DNA of 64,000 nt from Pontibaca salina (GTDB lineage Bacteria; Pseudomonadota; Alphaproteobacteria; Rhodobacterales; Rhodobacteraceae). Location of the stretch: NCBI RefSeq assembly GCF_016307205.1, contig NZ_JAEIJD010000001.1, positions 186,001 through 250,000 on the forward strand, written 5' to 3'. Of this stretch, positions 43,291 to 52,548 are shown piece by piece. A program made the translations under genes and the position numbers. Position 1 is the first letter of the stretch, and each line of letters begins with the position of its first letter. The notes beneath the pieces are model-generated. The model worked only from the letters and a program-made list of their open reading frames with translations, was not told the origin of the DNA and searched no databases.

Positions 43291-44574
43291 CTAAAGCCCA
43301 CTAATCCGTGGCAGCCATGTGGACAGTTGCGGCACGAAGGTCAGCAATAACAGCAAGGCCAGCCCGGCCAAAAAAAACGGTGGCAACTCGCGGATCAGCG
43401 CGCCGGGGCGCATATTTGCGGCAGACGACACCACATAGATCAGCGCCCCGACCGGAGGCGTGGCCAGACCCATCGTCAAATTGACAATCACAACAATGGC
43501 AAAATGGTTGGGGGCGATCCCCAGCGCGTGGCTGATTGGGGCTAGGATCGGCACTAGGATCATGACCCCGGGCAGCGGGTCCATAAACAGGCCGAACACC
43601 AGCAAAAGCAGGTTTACCGCCAGCAGGAACATCACCGGGCTGAGCTCCCAGCCGATGATGGTGGCAGCCAGATCATGCGGGATGCCCTCAATGATGAGCA
43701 CCCAGGCAAAAGCCCGCGCAGCACCAAGGATCAGCAACACCGCCGAACTGACCAAGGCGGCGCGCAGGATGATGTCGGGCAGGTCGCGCAGTCGCAGCGA
43801 GCGATAAATGAACATGCCGCAGATCAAGGCGTAAAACACTGCAATCACCGAGGCCTCGGTGGGCGTGAAAATGCCAAAGCGAATGCCCCCGACCACCAGC
43901 ACGATCAGGAATAATGCGGGCAAGGCCAGCGCCGTGGTGCGTATCATCGCGACCGCGCCGGGGCGGGTGCCGGTGCCCAGATACCCCCGCTTGCGGGCGA
44001 TGATCGCATTGGTCGCCAACATCGCCGCCGTGATCAGAAGTCCCGGCACAATCCCGGCCATGAACAGCGAACCAACCGAAACATTGTCATCCTGCATGGC
44101 ATAGATGATCATCGTGATCGACGGTGGGATGATCGGCCCGACGATGGCGCTGGAAATCGTCAGCGCACCAGCATAGGCGCGATCATAACCGCCCTTCTCC
44201 ATCATGCGGATCATCATTGTCCCCGGCCCTGCGGCATCGGCCAGCGCCGAGCCGGAAATCCCGGCGAACAAGGTCGACGAAATTACGTTGGCATGGCCCA
44301 GCCCGCCCCGCAAATGACCGACAAATTGGGCGGCAAAACGCAAAAGGTGATGGGTGATCGCGCCGCCGGTCATCAATTCGGCCGCCAAGACAAAGAACGG
44401 CACCGCCAGCAACGGGAAGGAATCCAACCCCGCGAACATTTCTTTGACGACGACGATATTGGGGTAATTGCTGGCAAAGGTGATCGCGCAAAACACGGCG
44501 ATGGCCATGGCGAAGGCCACCGGCAATCCCAGCGCCATCAGCAGGAACAGGGCGGGAAACAGAATTTCAGCCAC
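43291..44574 (-). CDS. dctM: TRAP transporter large permease (DctM)
   Basis: 427 residues from GTG 44574, which overlaps the dctQ stop by eight bases; an ATG nine codons upstream (44601) is possible but gives a basic extension deep inside dctQ. About 12 hydrophobic helices are present. DctM signatures: LALGLPVAFAMAIAVF, LLAVPFFVLAAELMTGG, SSAIVGPIIPPSITMIIYAM and FLMDPL-like GLFMDPLPGVMILVPI. It forms the channel of a sodium-coupled carboxylate importer with the adjoining dctQ and dctP. Standard length, unlike the extended copy at 28648. Confidence 0.93.
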   Translation of the reverse strand: MAEILFPALFLLMALGLPVAFAMAIAVFCAITFASNYPNIVVVKEMFAGLDSFPLLAVPFFVLAAELMTGGAITHHLLRFAAQFVGHLRGGLGHANVISSTLFAGISGSALADAAGPGTMMIRMMEKGGYDRAYAGALTISSAIVGPIIPPSITMIIYAMQDDNVSVGSLFMAGIVPGLLITAAMLATNAIIARKRGYLGTGTRPGAVAMIRTTALALPALFLIVLVVGGIRFGIFTPTEASVIAVFYALICGMFIYRSLRLRDLPDIILRAALVSSAVLLILGAARAFAWVLIIEGIPHDLAATIIGWELSPVMFLLAVNLLLLVFGLFMDPLPGVMILVPILAPISHALGIAPNHFAIVVIVNLTMGLATPPVGALIYVVSSAANMRPGALIRELPPFFLAGLALLLLLTFVPQLSTWLPRISGL

Positions 44575-45082
44575 TCGCGGCCTCGGTCTGCGCCGCGCCA
44601 CTGGGCGCGTCGCGATAAGTGCCTGCGGTGATGAATTGCCGAGCGATCAGCAGCAGGTGCACGGCCAGCAGTGCGAAACCGATCGGCATCGCGGCATAGA
44701 CATAGTTGAACGGCAAGCGCAGCGCCGGGCTTTTCTGGAACTGCATCCGGGTCATGTAATCCTGCCCAGCCCAGATCATGAACAGGAAGAAGGCCAGCAA
44801 TGTCAGCACGATCAAGCTTCGCAGCACGATCTGCGCGCGGGTCGGGATCGCATCTTGCAGATTGGTGATGGCGACATGTCCCCCGGTCCGCAGCGCCAGA
44901 CCCGCGCCGATAAAGGTCAGCCAGATCATCAAATAACGCGCGACCTCATCCGCCCATGGCAGGGAGGCATTGGTGGTATAACGCAGCGCAACATTGGTGC
45001 CGACGACAAGCGCCATAGCGGCCAGCATCCCGATCACTGCCCAACGATTCAAGCCGACAAGGGCGCGTTCAAAGCTGCGCAT
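44567..45082 (-). CDS. dctQ: TRAP transporter small permease (DctQ)
   Basis: 171 residues with four hydrophobic helices. NVALRYTTNASLPWADEVARYLMIWLTFIGAGLALRTGGHVAI is the family segment between helices two and three. It lies between dctP (68 bases upstream) and dctM (overlapping). The C-terminal tail is short and polar. The pair would bring a carboxylate ligand captured by the periplasmic protein at 45151 across the inner membrane. Confidence 0.9.
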   Translation of the reverse strand: MRSFERALVGLNRWAVIGMLAAMALVVGTNVALRYTTNASLPWADEVARYLMIWLTFIGAGLALRTGGHVAITNLQDAIPTRAQIVLRSLIVLTLLAFFLFMIWAGQDYMTRMQFQKSPALRLPFNYVYAAMPIGFALLAVHLLLIARQFITAGTYRDAPSGAAQTEAASG

Positions 45083-45150
45083 GGCGTTGGTCCTATCTGC
45101 GAATTCCGACTCTGCCGGAACCGGGTGTCAGCACCGGCCCCGGCAAGAAA

Positions 45151-46137
45151 TCATTCGGCGGCGATGATGCGCTCGATCAGATCCTTGTCATACATGTCAT
45201 AATAGGACTCATAGGCGCCCTGCACGGCTTGCTGGAAAGCCGCCTTTTCTTCGGTCGACAATTCGCCAACTTCCATGCCCCGCTCCTTCAGCGTCGCAAC
45301 GCCATCAGTTTCAACATCATCGACGAACCCGCGCATCGCGACCACGGCCTCGGTTGCGCCCTTTTCAAAGGCCGCCTTGTCGGCATCGCTCAGCCCGTCC
45401 CAAAAGGGTTTGGACACCAGCAGCATCGCCGGCGAATAGACATGGCCTGACAGGGTCAGATATTTCTGAACCTCGTCCAGCTTGACCGACACGATCACCG
45501 AGAGCGGGTTTTCCTGCCCGTCGATCACGCCCTGTTGCAATGAGGAAATCACCTCGGGCCAGGCCATCGGAGTCGGTGCCGCGCCCAAGGTGTTGAACGC
45601 TTTGAGATGCACCGGATTTTCCATGGTGCGGATTTTCAAACCCTTGACGTCTTCGGGCGTTGAAATCGGATTGCGGTTGTTGGTGATGTGGCGAAATCCC
45701 TGCTCGCCCCATGCCAGGGCGTGCAGGCCCACATTGTCGAATTTGGCCAAGATTTCCGCACCAATAGGGCCGTCCAAAACACCGCGGGCATGATCCAGAT
45801 CACGAAACAGGAACGGAATGTCGAAAACACCGGTTTCCGGCACAAAATTGGCCAGCGTCCCCGAGGACACGATGGTGGCTTCGACGGTGCCGATCTGAAG
45901 CCCCTCGATCACCTCGCGCTCACCACCCAGACCGGACGACGGGAAATGTTTGAAATCGAATTTGCCGTCGGTTTCGGCGGTCACGACCTCATCCCATTTT
46001 TCGGCAGCGACCCCATAATGCGAATTTGGTGCCAAGGCGTAACCGATCTTGACCCCGGTTTGCGCAAGCACCGATCCTGCAACTAATATCAGTGCGGCAG
46101 ACCCCGCCAGCAGGCGGGAGGGAAAGTAAATCGACAT
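45151..46137 (-). CDS. dctP: TRAP transporter solute-binding protein (DctP)
   Basis: 328 residues from an ATG with an AAAGGA site eight bases away. A Sec signal peptide is seen (SRLLAGSAALILVAGSVLAQ). The mature protein has the DctP pattern KIGYALAPNSHYGVAAEKWDEVV, NFVPETGVFDIPFLFRD, LKIRTMENPVHLKAFNTLGAAPTPMAWPEVISSLQQGVIDGQENPL, where the arginine of RTMENP should contact the ligand carboxylate. It resembles binding proteins for C4-dicarboxylates and sugar acids, but the ligand is unproven. It is transcribed divergently from the bkd operon; the gap between them must hold both promoters. Confidence 0.92.
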   Translation of the reverse strand: MSIYFPSRLLAGSAALILVAGSVLAQTGVKIGYALAPNSHYGVAAEKWDEVVTAETDGKFDFKHFPSSGLGGEREVIEGLQIGTVEATIVSSGTLANFVPETGVFDIPFLFRDLDHARGVLDGPIGAEILAKFDNVGLHALAWGEQGFRHITNNRNPISTPEDVKGLKIRTMENPVHLKAFNTLGAAPTPMAWPEVISSLQQGVIDGQENPLSVIVSVKLDEVQKYLTLSGHVYSPAMLLVSKPFWDGLSDADKAAFEKGATEAVVAMRGFVDDVETDGVATLKERGMEVGELSTEEKAAFQQAVQGAYESYYDMYDKDLIERIIAAE

Positions 46138-46403
46138 GATCGTGTCCTTTCGGGATGATGACCTGCGGAAATTGCTAATCATCTTGACATGAACAGGCAA
46201 GGGATCGGCATCGCCTAATGCCCCCGCGCCTACAATTACCGAGGTTCCGTGGTCGCTTTCGACGATGCAATTCCCGCCCATCTCCACGGGAGTGGTAAAA
46301 CGCGCGATTTAATCACGCAAGGCAAGACATTTGCAAAATCTGCGCTAAGGTGAAGGAGAGGAAGACAGGCATCCTCGCCCCGGAATTGTTTGACAGGATC
46401 AGC
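46138..46403. promoter_or_regulatory. Divergent promoter region between TRAP dctP and bkd operon
   Basis: These 266 bases separate genes transcribed in opposite directions. Visible items are a TTGACA at 46188-46193 without a convincing -10, and a loose inverted repeat TTCCGTGG/CCACGGGA (46245-46252 and 46284-46291, seven of eight matching). A regulator such as an Lrp/BkdR-type protein would be expected for bkd, but no clear operator is recognised. No small gene is apparent. Confidence 0.4.
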
Positions 46404-47636
46404 ATGCCCGATACGCAAAAACTCAGCTTTCATGTTCCCGATCCCGGCTTGCGCCCCGGTGACACCCCCGATTTCTCACATGTGAAAATACCGCAGGCCG
46501 GTTCGGTGCGCCGCCCCGAAATCGATGAAAGCCCCGCCGAGATGCGCGATCTTGCATTCTCGATCATCCGGGTTCTCAATCGCAACGGTCAGGCCGTCGG
46601 CCCCTGGGCCGGGTCGCTGGACACCGAGCGGCTGATCGAAGGCCTGCGCCATATGATGACGCTGCGCATTTTTGACGCGCGCATGATGACCGCGCAGCGC
46701 CAGGGCAAGACGTCGTTCTATATGCAGCATCTGGGCGAAGAGGCAGTCTCTTGCGCGTTCCGCCTTGCGCTGGAACCCGGCGATATGAACTTTCCCACCT
46801 ATCGGCAGGCGGGGCTGCTGATCGCGTCGGGCTATCCGATGACGCAGATGATGAACCAGATCTATTCGAACGAAGCCGATCCCCTGCGCGGGCGGCAATT
46901 ACCGATTTTATACGCGTCTCAGGAGCACGGGTTCTTTACCGTCTCGGGCAATCTGGCGACACAGTTCGTGCAGGCGGTGGGTTGGGCGATGGCCTCGGCA
47001 ATCTCGGGCGACAGCCGGATCGCGGCGGGCTGGATCGGGGACGGATCAACCGCCGAGAATGATTTTCACGCCGGCATGGTCTTTGCCTCGACCTATCGCG
47101 CGCCGGTGGTGCTGAACATCGTCAACAATCAATGGGCGATTTCTACCTTTCAGGGCATCGCTGTCGGCGAGGCAGGCACCTTGGCTGCGCGGGGCCATGG
47201 GTTTGGTATTCCGGCGCTTCGGGTTGATGGCAATGATTATCTGGCCGTGCATGCGGTGGCGAAATGGGCGGTCGCGCGCGCACGGCGCAACCTTGGGCCG
47301 ACTGTGATCGAATATGTCACCTACCGCGCCGGGGGACATTCCACCTCGGATGATCCGGCTGCCTATCGCCCCAAGGAGGAAAGCGCGGCCTGGCCCTTGG
47401 GCGATCCGATCCTGCGGCTCAAGACCCATCTGATCGAGATCGGTGCCTGGAGCGAGGAACGCCACGTTCAGGCCGAGGCGCAGATACGCGACGAGGTGAT
47501 CGCCGCCCAGAAAGCGGCCGAAAGCATCGGCACCATGCACAGCGGACGCCAGCCTTCACCGCGCGAGATGTTCGAGGATGTCTATGCTGAAATGCCCGCC
47601 CACCTGATCCGCCAACGGCACGAAGTGGGATACTGA
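46404..47636 (+). CDS. bkdA1: Branched-chain 2-oxoacid dehydrogenase E1 alpha subunit
   Basis: 410 residues from an ATG with AGGA nearby. With E1 beta it decarboxylates the 2-oxo acids of valine, leucine and isoleucine using thiamine diphosphate. The N-terminal extension (FHVPDPGLRPGDTPDFSHVKIPQAG) is specific to the BCKDH type and absent from pyruvate dehydrogenase. YMQHLGEEAVSCAFRLALEPGD, the ThDP/Mg motif GDGSTAENDFHAGMVFASTYRAPVVLNIVNNQWAIST, and YRAGGHSTSDDPAAYRP follow. It is the first gene of the four-gene operon, with E1 beta one base downstream. Confidence 0.96.
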   Translation: MPDTQKLSFHVPDPGLRPGDTPDFSHVKIPQAGSVRRPEIDESPAEMRDLAFSIIRVLNRNGQAVGPWAGSLDTERLIEGLRHMMTLRIFDARMMTAQRQGKTSFYMQHLGEEAVSCAFRLALEPGDMNFPTYRQAGLLIASGYPMTQMMNQIYSNEADPLRGRQLPILYASQEHGFFTVSGNLATQFVQAVGWAMASAISGDSRIAAGWIGDGSTAENDFHAGMVFASTYRAPVVLNIVNNQWAISTFQGIAVGEAGTLAARGHGFGIPALRVDGNDYLAVHAVAKWAVARARRNLGPTVIEYVTYRAGGHSTSDDPAAYRPKEESAAWPLGDPILRLKTHLIEIGAWSEERHVQAEAQIRDEVIAAQKAAESIGTMHSGRQPSPREMFEDVYAEMPAHLIRQRHEVGY

Positions 47637-47637
47637 C

Positions 47638-48651
47638 ATGGCGCGAATGACGATGGTCGAGGCAATCCGCGACGCGCACGATGTTGCCATGGCGCGCGAT
47701 GACAGGGTGATCGTCTTTGGCGAGGATGTCGGTTATTTTGGCGGCGTGTTCCGCTGCACCGCCGGATTGCAGAAGAAATACGGCAAATCCCGCTGTTTCG
47801 ACACCCCGATTAGCGAAAGCGGCATCGTCGGCACCGCCATCGGCATGGCCGCCTATGGGCTGCGCCCCTGCGTCGAGATGCAGTTCGCGGATTACATGTA
47901 TCCCGCCTATGACCAGATCGTGTCCGAAGCAGCGCGGCTGCGGTATCGCTCGGCCGGGGAATTCACCTGCCCCATCGTGGTACGCATGCCCACCGGCGGC
48001 GGCATCTTCGGCGGCCAGACCCACAGCCAAAGCCCCGAAGCCCTGTTCACCCATGTGGCAGGGCTGAAAACGGTTGTGCCGTCAAACCCGCGTGACGCCA
48101 AGGGGCTGCTGCTGGCCGCGATCGACGACCCCGATCCGGTGATCTTCCTCGAGCCCAAGCGGCTCTATAACGGTCAGTTCGACGGCCATTACGACAAGCC
48201 CATAGTATCCTGGAAGAAGTCCGAGTTGAGCGAGGTTGACGAGGGCTATGCTCCGATCCCGCTGGGCCGCGCCAAGTTGCGCCGCGAGGGCCGCGACGTG
48301 ACCATTCTTGCCTATGGTACGATGGTGCATGTGGCGCTTGCAGCGGTTGCCGACAGCGGCATCGACGGCGAAGTGATCGATCTGCGCACGCTGATGCCAC
48401 TGGATATCGACATGATCACCGCCTCGGTACGCAAGACCGGACGCTGCGTCGTGGTCCATGAGGCAACGCTGACTTCCGGCTTTGGTGCAGAGCTTGTGGC
48501 CTTGGTGCAGCAGGAATGTTTCTGGCATCTTGAGGCCCCCGTCGCCCGCGTCGCTGGATGGGACACGCCCTATCCACATGCCCAGGAATGGCATTATTTC
48601 CCTGGCCCCCCGCGCATCGCCAAGGCGCTTCAGGCCGTGATGGAGGCATAG
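47638..48651 (+). CDS. bkdA2: Branched-chain 2-oxoacid dehydrogenase E1 beta subunit
   Basis: 337 residues. It completes the alpha2beta2 E1. The transketolase pyrimidine domain begins MVEAIRDAHDVAMARDDRVIVFGEDVGYFGGVFRCTAGL and shows DTPISESGIVGTAIGMAAYGLRPCVEMQFADYM; the C-terminal domain has DLRTLMPLDIDMITASVRKTGRCVVVHEA. The glutamate after the SESG segment is the catalytic ThDP-activating residue of this family. Cytoplasmic. One base separates it from E1 alpha and two from E2. Confidence 0.97.
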   Translation: MARMTMVEAIRDAHDVAMARDDRVIVFGEDVGYFGGVFRCTAGLQKKYGKSRCFDTPISESGIVGTAIGMAAYGLRPCVEMQFADYMYPAYDQIVSEAARLRYRSAGEFTCPIVVRMPTGGGIFGGQTHSQSPEALFTHVAGLKTVVPSNPRDAKGLLLAAIDDPDPVIFLEPKRLYNGQFDGHYDKPIVSWKKSELSEVDEGYAPIPLGRAKLRREGRDVTILAYGTMVHVALAAVADSGIDGEVIDLRTLMPLDIDMITASVRKTGRCVVVHEATLTSGFGAELVALVQQECFWHLEAPVARVAGWDTPYPHAQEWHYFPGPPRIAKALQAVMEA

Positions 48652-48653
48652 CG

Positions 48654-49940
48654 ATGGGCGTTTACACCATAAGGCTTCCGGATGTGGGCGAAGGCGTGGC
48701 CGAGGCCGAGCTGACCAAATGGCACGTCAAGACCGGCGACATCGTGCGCGAGGACGACCTGATCGCCGAGGTGATGACCGACAAGGCCTCGATCGAGATC
48801 CCCAGCCATGTCACCGGCAAAGTGCTTTGGCTGGGCGGCGAGGTCGGCGAGACCCTGCCCATCGGCAGCGATCTGGCCCGGATCGAAGTTGAGGGCGCAG
48901 GCAATACCGCTGCGGATAAGAATGCCCCGCCGCAACCTGACTCCAAACCGCCACAAGACGAACCGCAGGCGCTGGAAAAGCCCAGGCCGGACCCGCCGCA
49001 ACCAGAACCAGCGCCCGAAGCGGCTGCACCGAAAACCCCCGTCCCCCGCACCGCGCCTCGCCGCAAGGAGGGCGAGCGCCCGCTGGCCCCGCCCTCGGTT
49101 CGGCGTCGCGCGCGCGAGGCGGGGGTCGATCTGCGCCGGGTCATGGGCAGCGGCCCGGCCGGGCGGATCACCCATGACGACCTGACGGTATTTCTGGAGC
49201 ACGGGCCGGCGCAGGACGTTGACGCACGCCGCCCCGACCCCTCAGTGTTTGAGGAAAAACTGATCGGCCTGCGCAAAAAGATCGCCGAGCGCATGGCGCT
49301 GTCAAAAGCGCGCATTCCGCATATCACCATCGTCGAAGAGATCGACATGACCGATCTTGAAACGCTGCGCAGCAAGCTGAATGCCGACCATGCCGAGACG
49401 CGCGGCAAGCTGACGATCCTGCCTTTCGTGATGCAGGCCATCACCGAAGCCGTGGCAGAACAGCCGCAGATCAATGCGCATTTCGACGATGAATCCGGCA
49501 TCATGCGCCGCTTCGGTGGCGTGCATTGCGGCGTTGCCACGCAAACGCCCGGCGGCTTGATGGTGCCGGTGGTGCGCCATGTCGAAGCGCTGACCCTGTG
49601 GGAGAGCGCCCGCGAACTTGCCCGCCTCAGCCAGTCGGCCCGCGACGGCAGTGCCGGGCGCGAAGATCTGCGCGGCTCGACCATTACCATCACCTCGCTG
49701 GGGCCGCTAGGCGGGATCGTGTCGACTCCGATCATCAACTACCCTGAAGTGGCGATCGTCGGCATCAACAAGCTGGCGACAAGGCCGATGTGGGACGGCA
49801 GCGGTTTTGTCCCCCGCCGGATGATGAACCTCTCCTGCGGCTTTGACCATCGGGTCATCGATGGCTGGGATGCGGCGGTGTTCGTGCAGAAGCTGAAAAC
49901 CCTTCTGGAAACCCCTGCCCTGCTGTTTCTGAAAGGATAG
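48654..49940 (+). CDS. bkdB: Branched-chain 2-oxoacid dehydrogenase E2 (lipoamide acyltransferase)
   Basis: 428 residues. The lipoyl domain (about 1-80) has the modified lysine Lys44 in [12 protein letters not shown] proline-rich hinge follows, then an E1/E3-binding domain ([33 protein letters not shown], about 142-180) and the catalytic core with [18 protein letters not shown] and [16 protein letters not shown] containing the active histidine. It moves the branched acyl group to CoA. The frame is open upstream in bkdA2, but the lipoyl domain starts at ATG 48654. The E3 gene begins four bases after the stop. Confidence 0.96.
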   Translation: MGVYTIRLPDVGEGVAEAELTKWHVKTGDIVREDDLIAEVMTDKASIEIPSHVTGKVLWLGGEVGETLPIGSDLARIEVEGAGNTAADKNAPPQPDSKPPQDEPQALEKPRPDPPQPEPAPEAAAPKTPVPRTAPRRKEGERPLAPPSVRRRAREAGVDLRRVMGSGPAGRITHDDLTVFLEHGPAQDVDARRPDPSVFEEKLIGLRKKIAERMALSKARIPHITIVEEIDMTDLETLRSKLNADHAETRGKLTILPFVMQAITEAVAEQPQINAHFDDESGIMRRFGGVHCGVATQTPGGLMVPVVRHVEALTLWESARELARLSQSARDGSAGREDLRGSTITITSLGPLGGIVSTPIINYPEVAIVGINKLATRPMWDGSGFVPRRMMNLSCGFDHRVIDGWDAAVFVQKLKTLLETPALLFLKG

Positions 49941-49944
49941 GATC

Positions 49945-51330
49945 GTGGACCCCATCGAAACGGATCTCCTCGTGATCGGCGCCGGTCCCGGCGGTTATGT
50001 TTGCGCAATCCGGGCCGGGCAACTGGGCGTGTCCACCGTGATCGTCGAGAAGGCCCGCCCCGGCGGCACCTGTCTGAATGTTGGTTGCATCCCGTCCAAG
50101 GCGTTGATCCACGCCGCGGACCGGTTCCACATCGCGCTTGAACAAAGTGGCGACAACCCGCTTGGCATCACCGTCAGCGAACCTCGCATCGATCTTGGTC
50201 GTACCATCGCGTGGAAAGACGAGATCGTTTCGCGCCTGACTGGTGGCGTCGCAGGGCTGCTAAAGAAGGCCGGCGTCAAGACGGTACAGGGACAGGCCCG
50301 GTTCATCGATGGCAAGACGGTAAGCGTCAGCACCGAAATGGGTGAACAGCGCATTCACGCCCGCCGCATCGTCATCGCAACCGGCGCGCGTCCAGTCGAA
50401 TTGCCCGACCTGCCCTTTGGCGGCAACATCCTATCCTCAACCGAGGCGCTGACGCTGACGCAAGTGCCCGAAAGCCTTGTTGTGGTCGGGGCGGGCTATA
50501 TCGGGCTGGAAATCGGCACCGCCTTTGCCAAGCTGGGCGCGCGGGTCACAGTGGTCGAGGCCGAGCGGCGCATTCTGCCGCACTATGACGCCGATCTGAC
50601 GCAACCGGTTGCCAACGCGCTCGACCGGTTAGGGGTGCAGGTGCTGCTGGGCGCGCGCGCCTCGGGCTATTCGAACGGCGAACTGGCGGTGGCAACCGAC
50701 GAAGGCGAGGACCGGATTCCCGCGGCCAAGGTGTTGGTCGCCGTGGGCCGCGTGCCACATCTGGACGATTGCGGACTGAACGAACTGTCGCTGGCCATGA
50801 CCGGGCGATTCCTGCGCATCGACGATCAGTGCCGCACGTCGATGCGTGGCGTCTTTGCCATCGGCGACGTCACCGGCGAGCCGATGCTGGCCCACCGCGC
50901 CATGGCGCAAGGCGTGTTGGTGGCCGAAATCGCCGCCGGCAACGCCCGCATCTGGGACAAGACCTGCATACCGGCAATTTGTTTCACTGATCCCGAGATC
51001 GTTACCGCCGGGCTTGGCCCCGACGCCGCGCGCGAAGCTGGGCACAGCATCCGCACTGCCAGCTTTCCGCTCCACGCCAATGGCCGCGCCATGACCCTCG
51101 AGTCGACTGCCGGTTTCGTCCGCGTCATCGCGCGCGAGGACAACAACCTGATCCTTGGGCTGCAGGCGGTCGGCGCAGGGGTGTCCGAGCTTTCGGCGCA
51201 ATTCGCCAACTTAATCGAAATGGGCGCGCGCCTTGAAGACGTCGCCGATACAATCCACGCTCACCCGTCGCTGAGCGAGGCGGTGCAGGAGGCGGCGCTG
51301 GCCGCGTTGGGGCAGGCACTGCATATCTGA
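49945..51330 (+). CDS. lpdA: Dihydrolipoyl dehydrogenase E3 of the branched-chain complex
   Basis: 461 residues from a GTG start with AGGA just before it. It reoxidises the dihydrolipoyl group of E2 using FAD and NAD. FAD motif [19 protein letters not shown], the redox disulfide Cys43-Cys48 in [12 protein letters not shown], the second nucleotide motif [41 protein letters not shown] and the C-terminal [15 protein letters not shown] catalytic histidine are all present. Its operon position makes it the dedicated E3 of the bkd complex. A different, more divergent copy is at 58152. Confidence 0.96.
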   Translation: MDPIETDLLVIGAGPGGYVCAIRAGQLGVSTVIVEKARPGGTCLNVGCIPSKALIHAADRFHIALEQSGDNPLGITVSEPRIDLGRTIAWKDEIVSRLTGGVAGLLKKAGVKTVQGQARFIDGKTVSVSTEMGEQRIHARRIVIATGARPVELPDLPFGGNILSSTEALTLTQVPESLVVVGAGYIGLEIGTAFAKLGARVTVVEAERRILPHYDADLTQPVANALDRLGVQVLLGARASGYSNGELAVATDEGEDRIPAAKVLVAVGRVPHLDDCGLNELSLAMTGRFLRIDDQCRTSMRGVFAIGDVTGEPMLAHRAMAQGVLVAEIAAGNARIWDKTCIPAICFTDPEIVTAGLGPDAAREAGHSIRTASFPLHANGRAMTLESTAGFVRVIAREDNNLILGLQAVGAGVSELSAQFANLIEMGARLEDVADTIHAHPSLSEAVQEAALAALGQALHI

Positions 51331-51370
51331 GCCAGCGAATCACATGGCGGACACCGAGCAAAACAGACGT

Positions 51371-51507
51371 TTTCCGGTTGCCTGTCGCCGTGACCGGAAA
51401 TAAGAACAGACACCCCGCAAGGCAGCAAAAACTGGGACAACGTTCCGCGCTGCGCACACGTCCGAACACCTGACCTGACGCCAGTACAGCCATTGGAACA
51501 GAGTTCC
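51371..51507 (+). promoter_or_regulatory. Operator-like palindromes upstream of the rhodanese/YeeE operon
   Basis: The 266-base gap between lpdA and the rhodanese gene has no gene but three dyads: TTTCCGGT/ACCGGAAA with a 14-base loop (51371-51378, 51393-51400), then two copies of the pattern GGRAC-N3-GTTCC at 51434-51446 (GGGAC-AAC-GTTCC) and 51495-51507 (GGAAC-AGA-GTTCC), 61 bases apart. The repeated pattern suggests a regulator binding twice in front of 51597. The first dyad could also end the lpdA transcript, but no T-run follows it. Confidence 0.45.
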
Positions 51508-51596
51508 GGGCCTTCCAGCCGCCGCACATTGCCCGCCCCTTGCCGCCGCATCGCCGCGATGCCACTTCAGCGCCAACGAACCACGGAGGTTTCCCC

Positions 51597-52541
51597 ATGA
51601 CGATGCCGATCAAGACCCTCACCGCAGCCGCGCTTGCGCTCGGCCTGTCCTTGCCGGCCCTTGCCGCGCCCGACGACTTCGGCCCGCTGCTCACGCCGCA
51701 GGAGCTGTCCAACCTGCAGGGCGAAAGCGCGCCACTGATCTTGGATATCCGTTGGATGAAGGAGTATGGCGCAGGCCATATCACCAATGCCGTGAATGCG
51801 CCCTATCCACTGTTTCGCGGCCCCGCCGACAACCCCGGTCAGGTGCCAGATGAGGACAGGCTAACTGAGGTCCTGCGTGCGTTGGGCGTGACCAAGGAAC
51901 AGCCTGTGGTCGTGGTCCATCAGGGCAGCGACGAGACTGATTTCGGTGCCGCCGCCCGCGTCTACTGGACACTGAAATCCAGCGGGGTCAGCCATCTGGC
52001 AATTCTGAACGGCGGGGTAGAAGGTTGGAAAGCGGCTGGGCTCAATCTCGACAAGCAGCCAGTCTTGCCCGAACCCAGCAACATCACCGTTCAGCTCTCG
52101 GATCAATGGCTGGCCGATGCGGAAGATGTTCAGGCAGTGGTGGATGGGCGCGATCATGCGCTGCTGCTGGACGCTCGGCCCGAAAGCTCTTGGAAAGGCG
52201 AAGACATGCACCCCGCTGCCGCGCGCCCCGGCACGCTGCCGCAGTCCAAATATCTCACCCATACTGACTGGTTTTCGAACGGCCCGATCATCGCCGATGC
52301 TGACGCTGCGCATAAGCTGGCCCTGGCCGAGGGACTGGACGACGCCCAAGAGGTGGTTTCCTTCTGCAACACGGGCCACTGGGCAGCAACCAACTGGTTC
52401 GCGCTCAGCGAACTTGCCGGGATCGAAAACGTGAAGCTCTATCCCGAATCCATGGTCGGCTGGTCTCAGGCTGGCGGCGAGATGGAGAACGTACCGGGTC
52501 CGATCCGCAATCTCTGGAACCAGGTCAAGAGCATCTTCTGA
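51597..52541 (+). CDS. Periplasmic two-domain rhodanese (sulfurtransferase)
   Basis: 314 residues from an ATG with a GGAGG site. The N-terminus is a Sec signal peptide (IKTLTAAALALGLSLPALAAP). Two rhodanese folds follow: one with LILDIRWMKEYGAGHITNAVNAPY (about 48-150, inactive because no cysteine is at the loop) and one with ALLLDARPESSWKGE and the active loop SFCNTGHWAATNWF, where the cysteine takes up a sulfane sulfur. Domain order and length match thiosulfate:cyanide sulfurtransferases. Immediately downstream is a YeeE/YedE thiosulfate-type transporter and a tiny exported protein, so all three may act on thiosulfate or polysulfide in the envelope. Confidence 0.9.
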   Translation: MTMPIKTLTAAALALGLSLPALAAPDDFGPLLTPQELSNLQGESAPLILDIRWMKEYGAGHITNAVNAPYPLFRGPADNPGQVPDEDRLTEVLRALGVTKEQPVVVVHQGSDETDFGAAARVYWTLKSSGVSHLAILNGGVEGWKAAGLNLDKQPVLPEPSNITVQLSDQWLADAEDVQAVVDGRDHALLLDARPESSWKGEDMHPAAARPGTLPQSKYLTHTDWFSNGPIIADADAAHKLALAEGLDDAQEVVSFCNTGHWAATNWFALSELAGIENVKLYPESMVGWSQAGGEMENVPGPIRNLWNQVKSIF

Positions 52542-52548
52542 GGATCCC

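Noticed and set aside
46245-46291. Loose inverted repeat before bkdA1
   Set aside because: Arms are imperfect and over 30 bases apart; could be chance.
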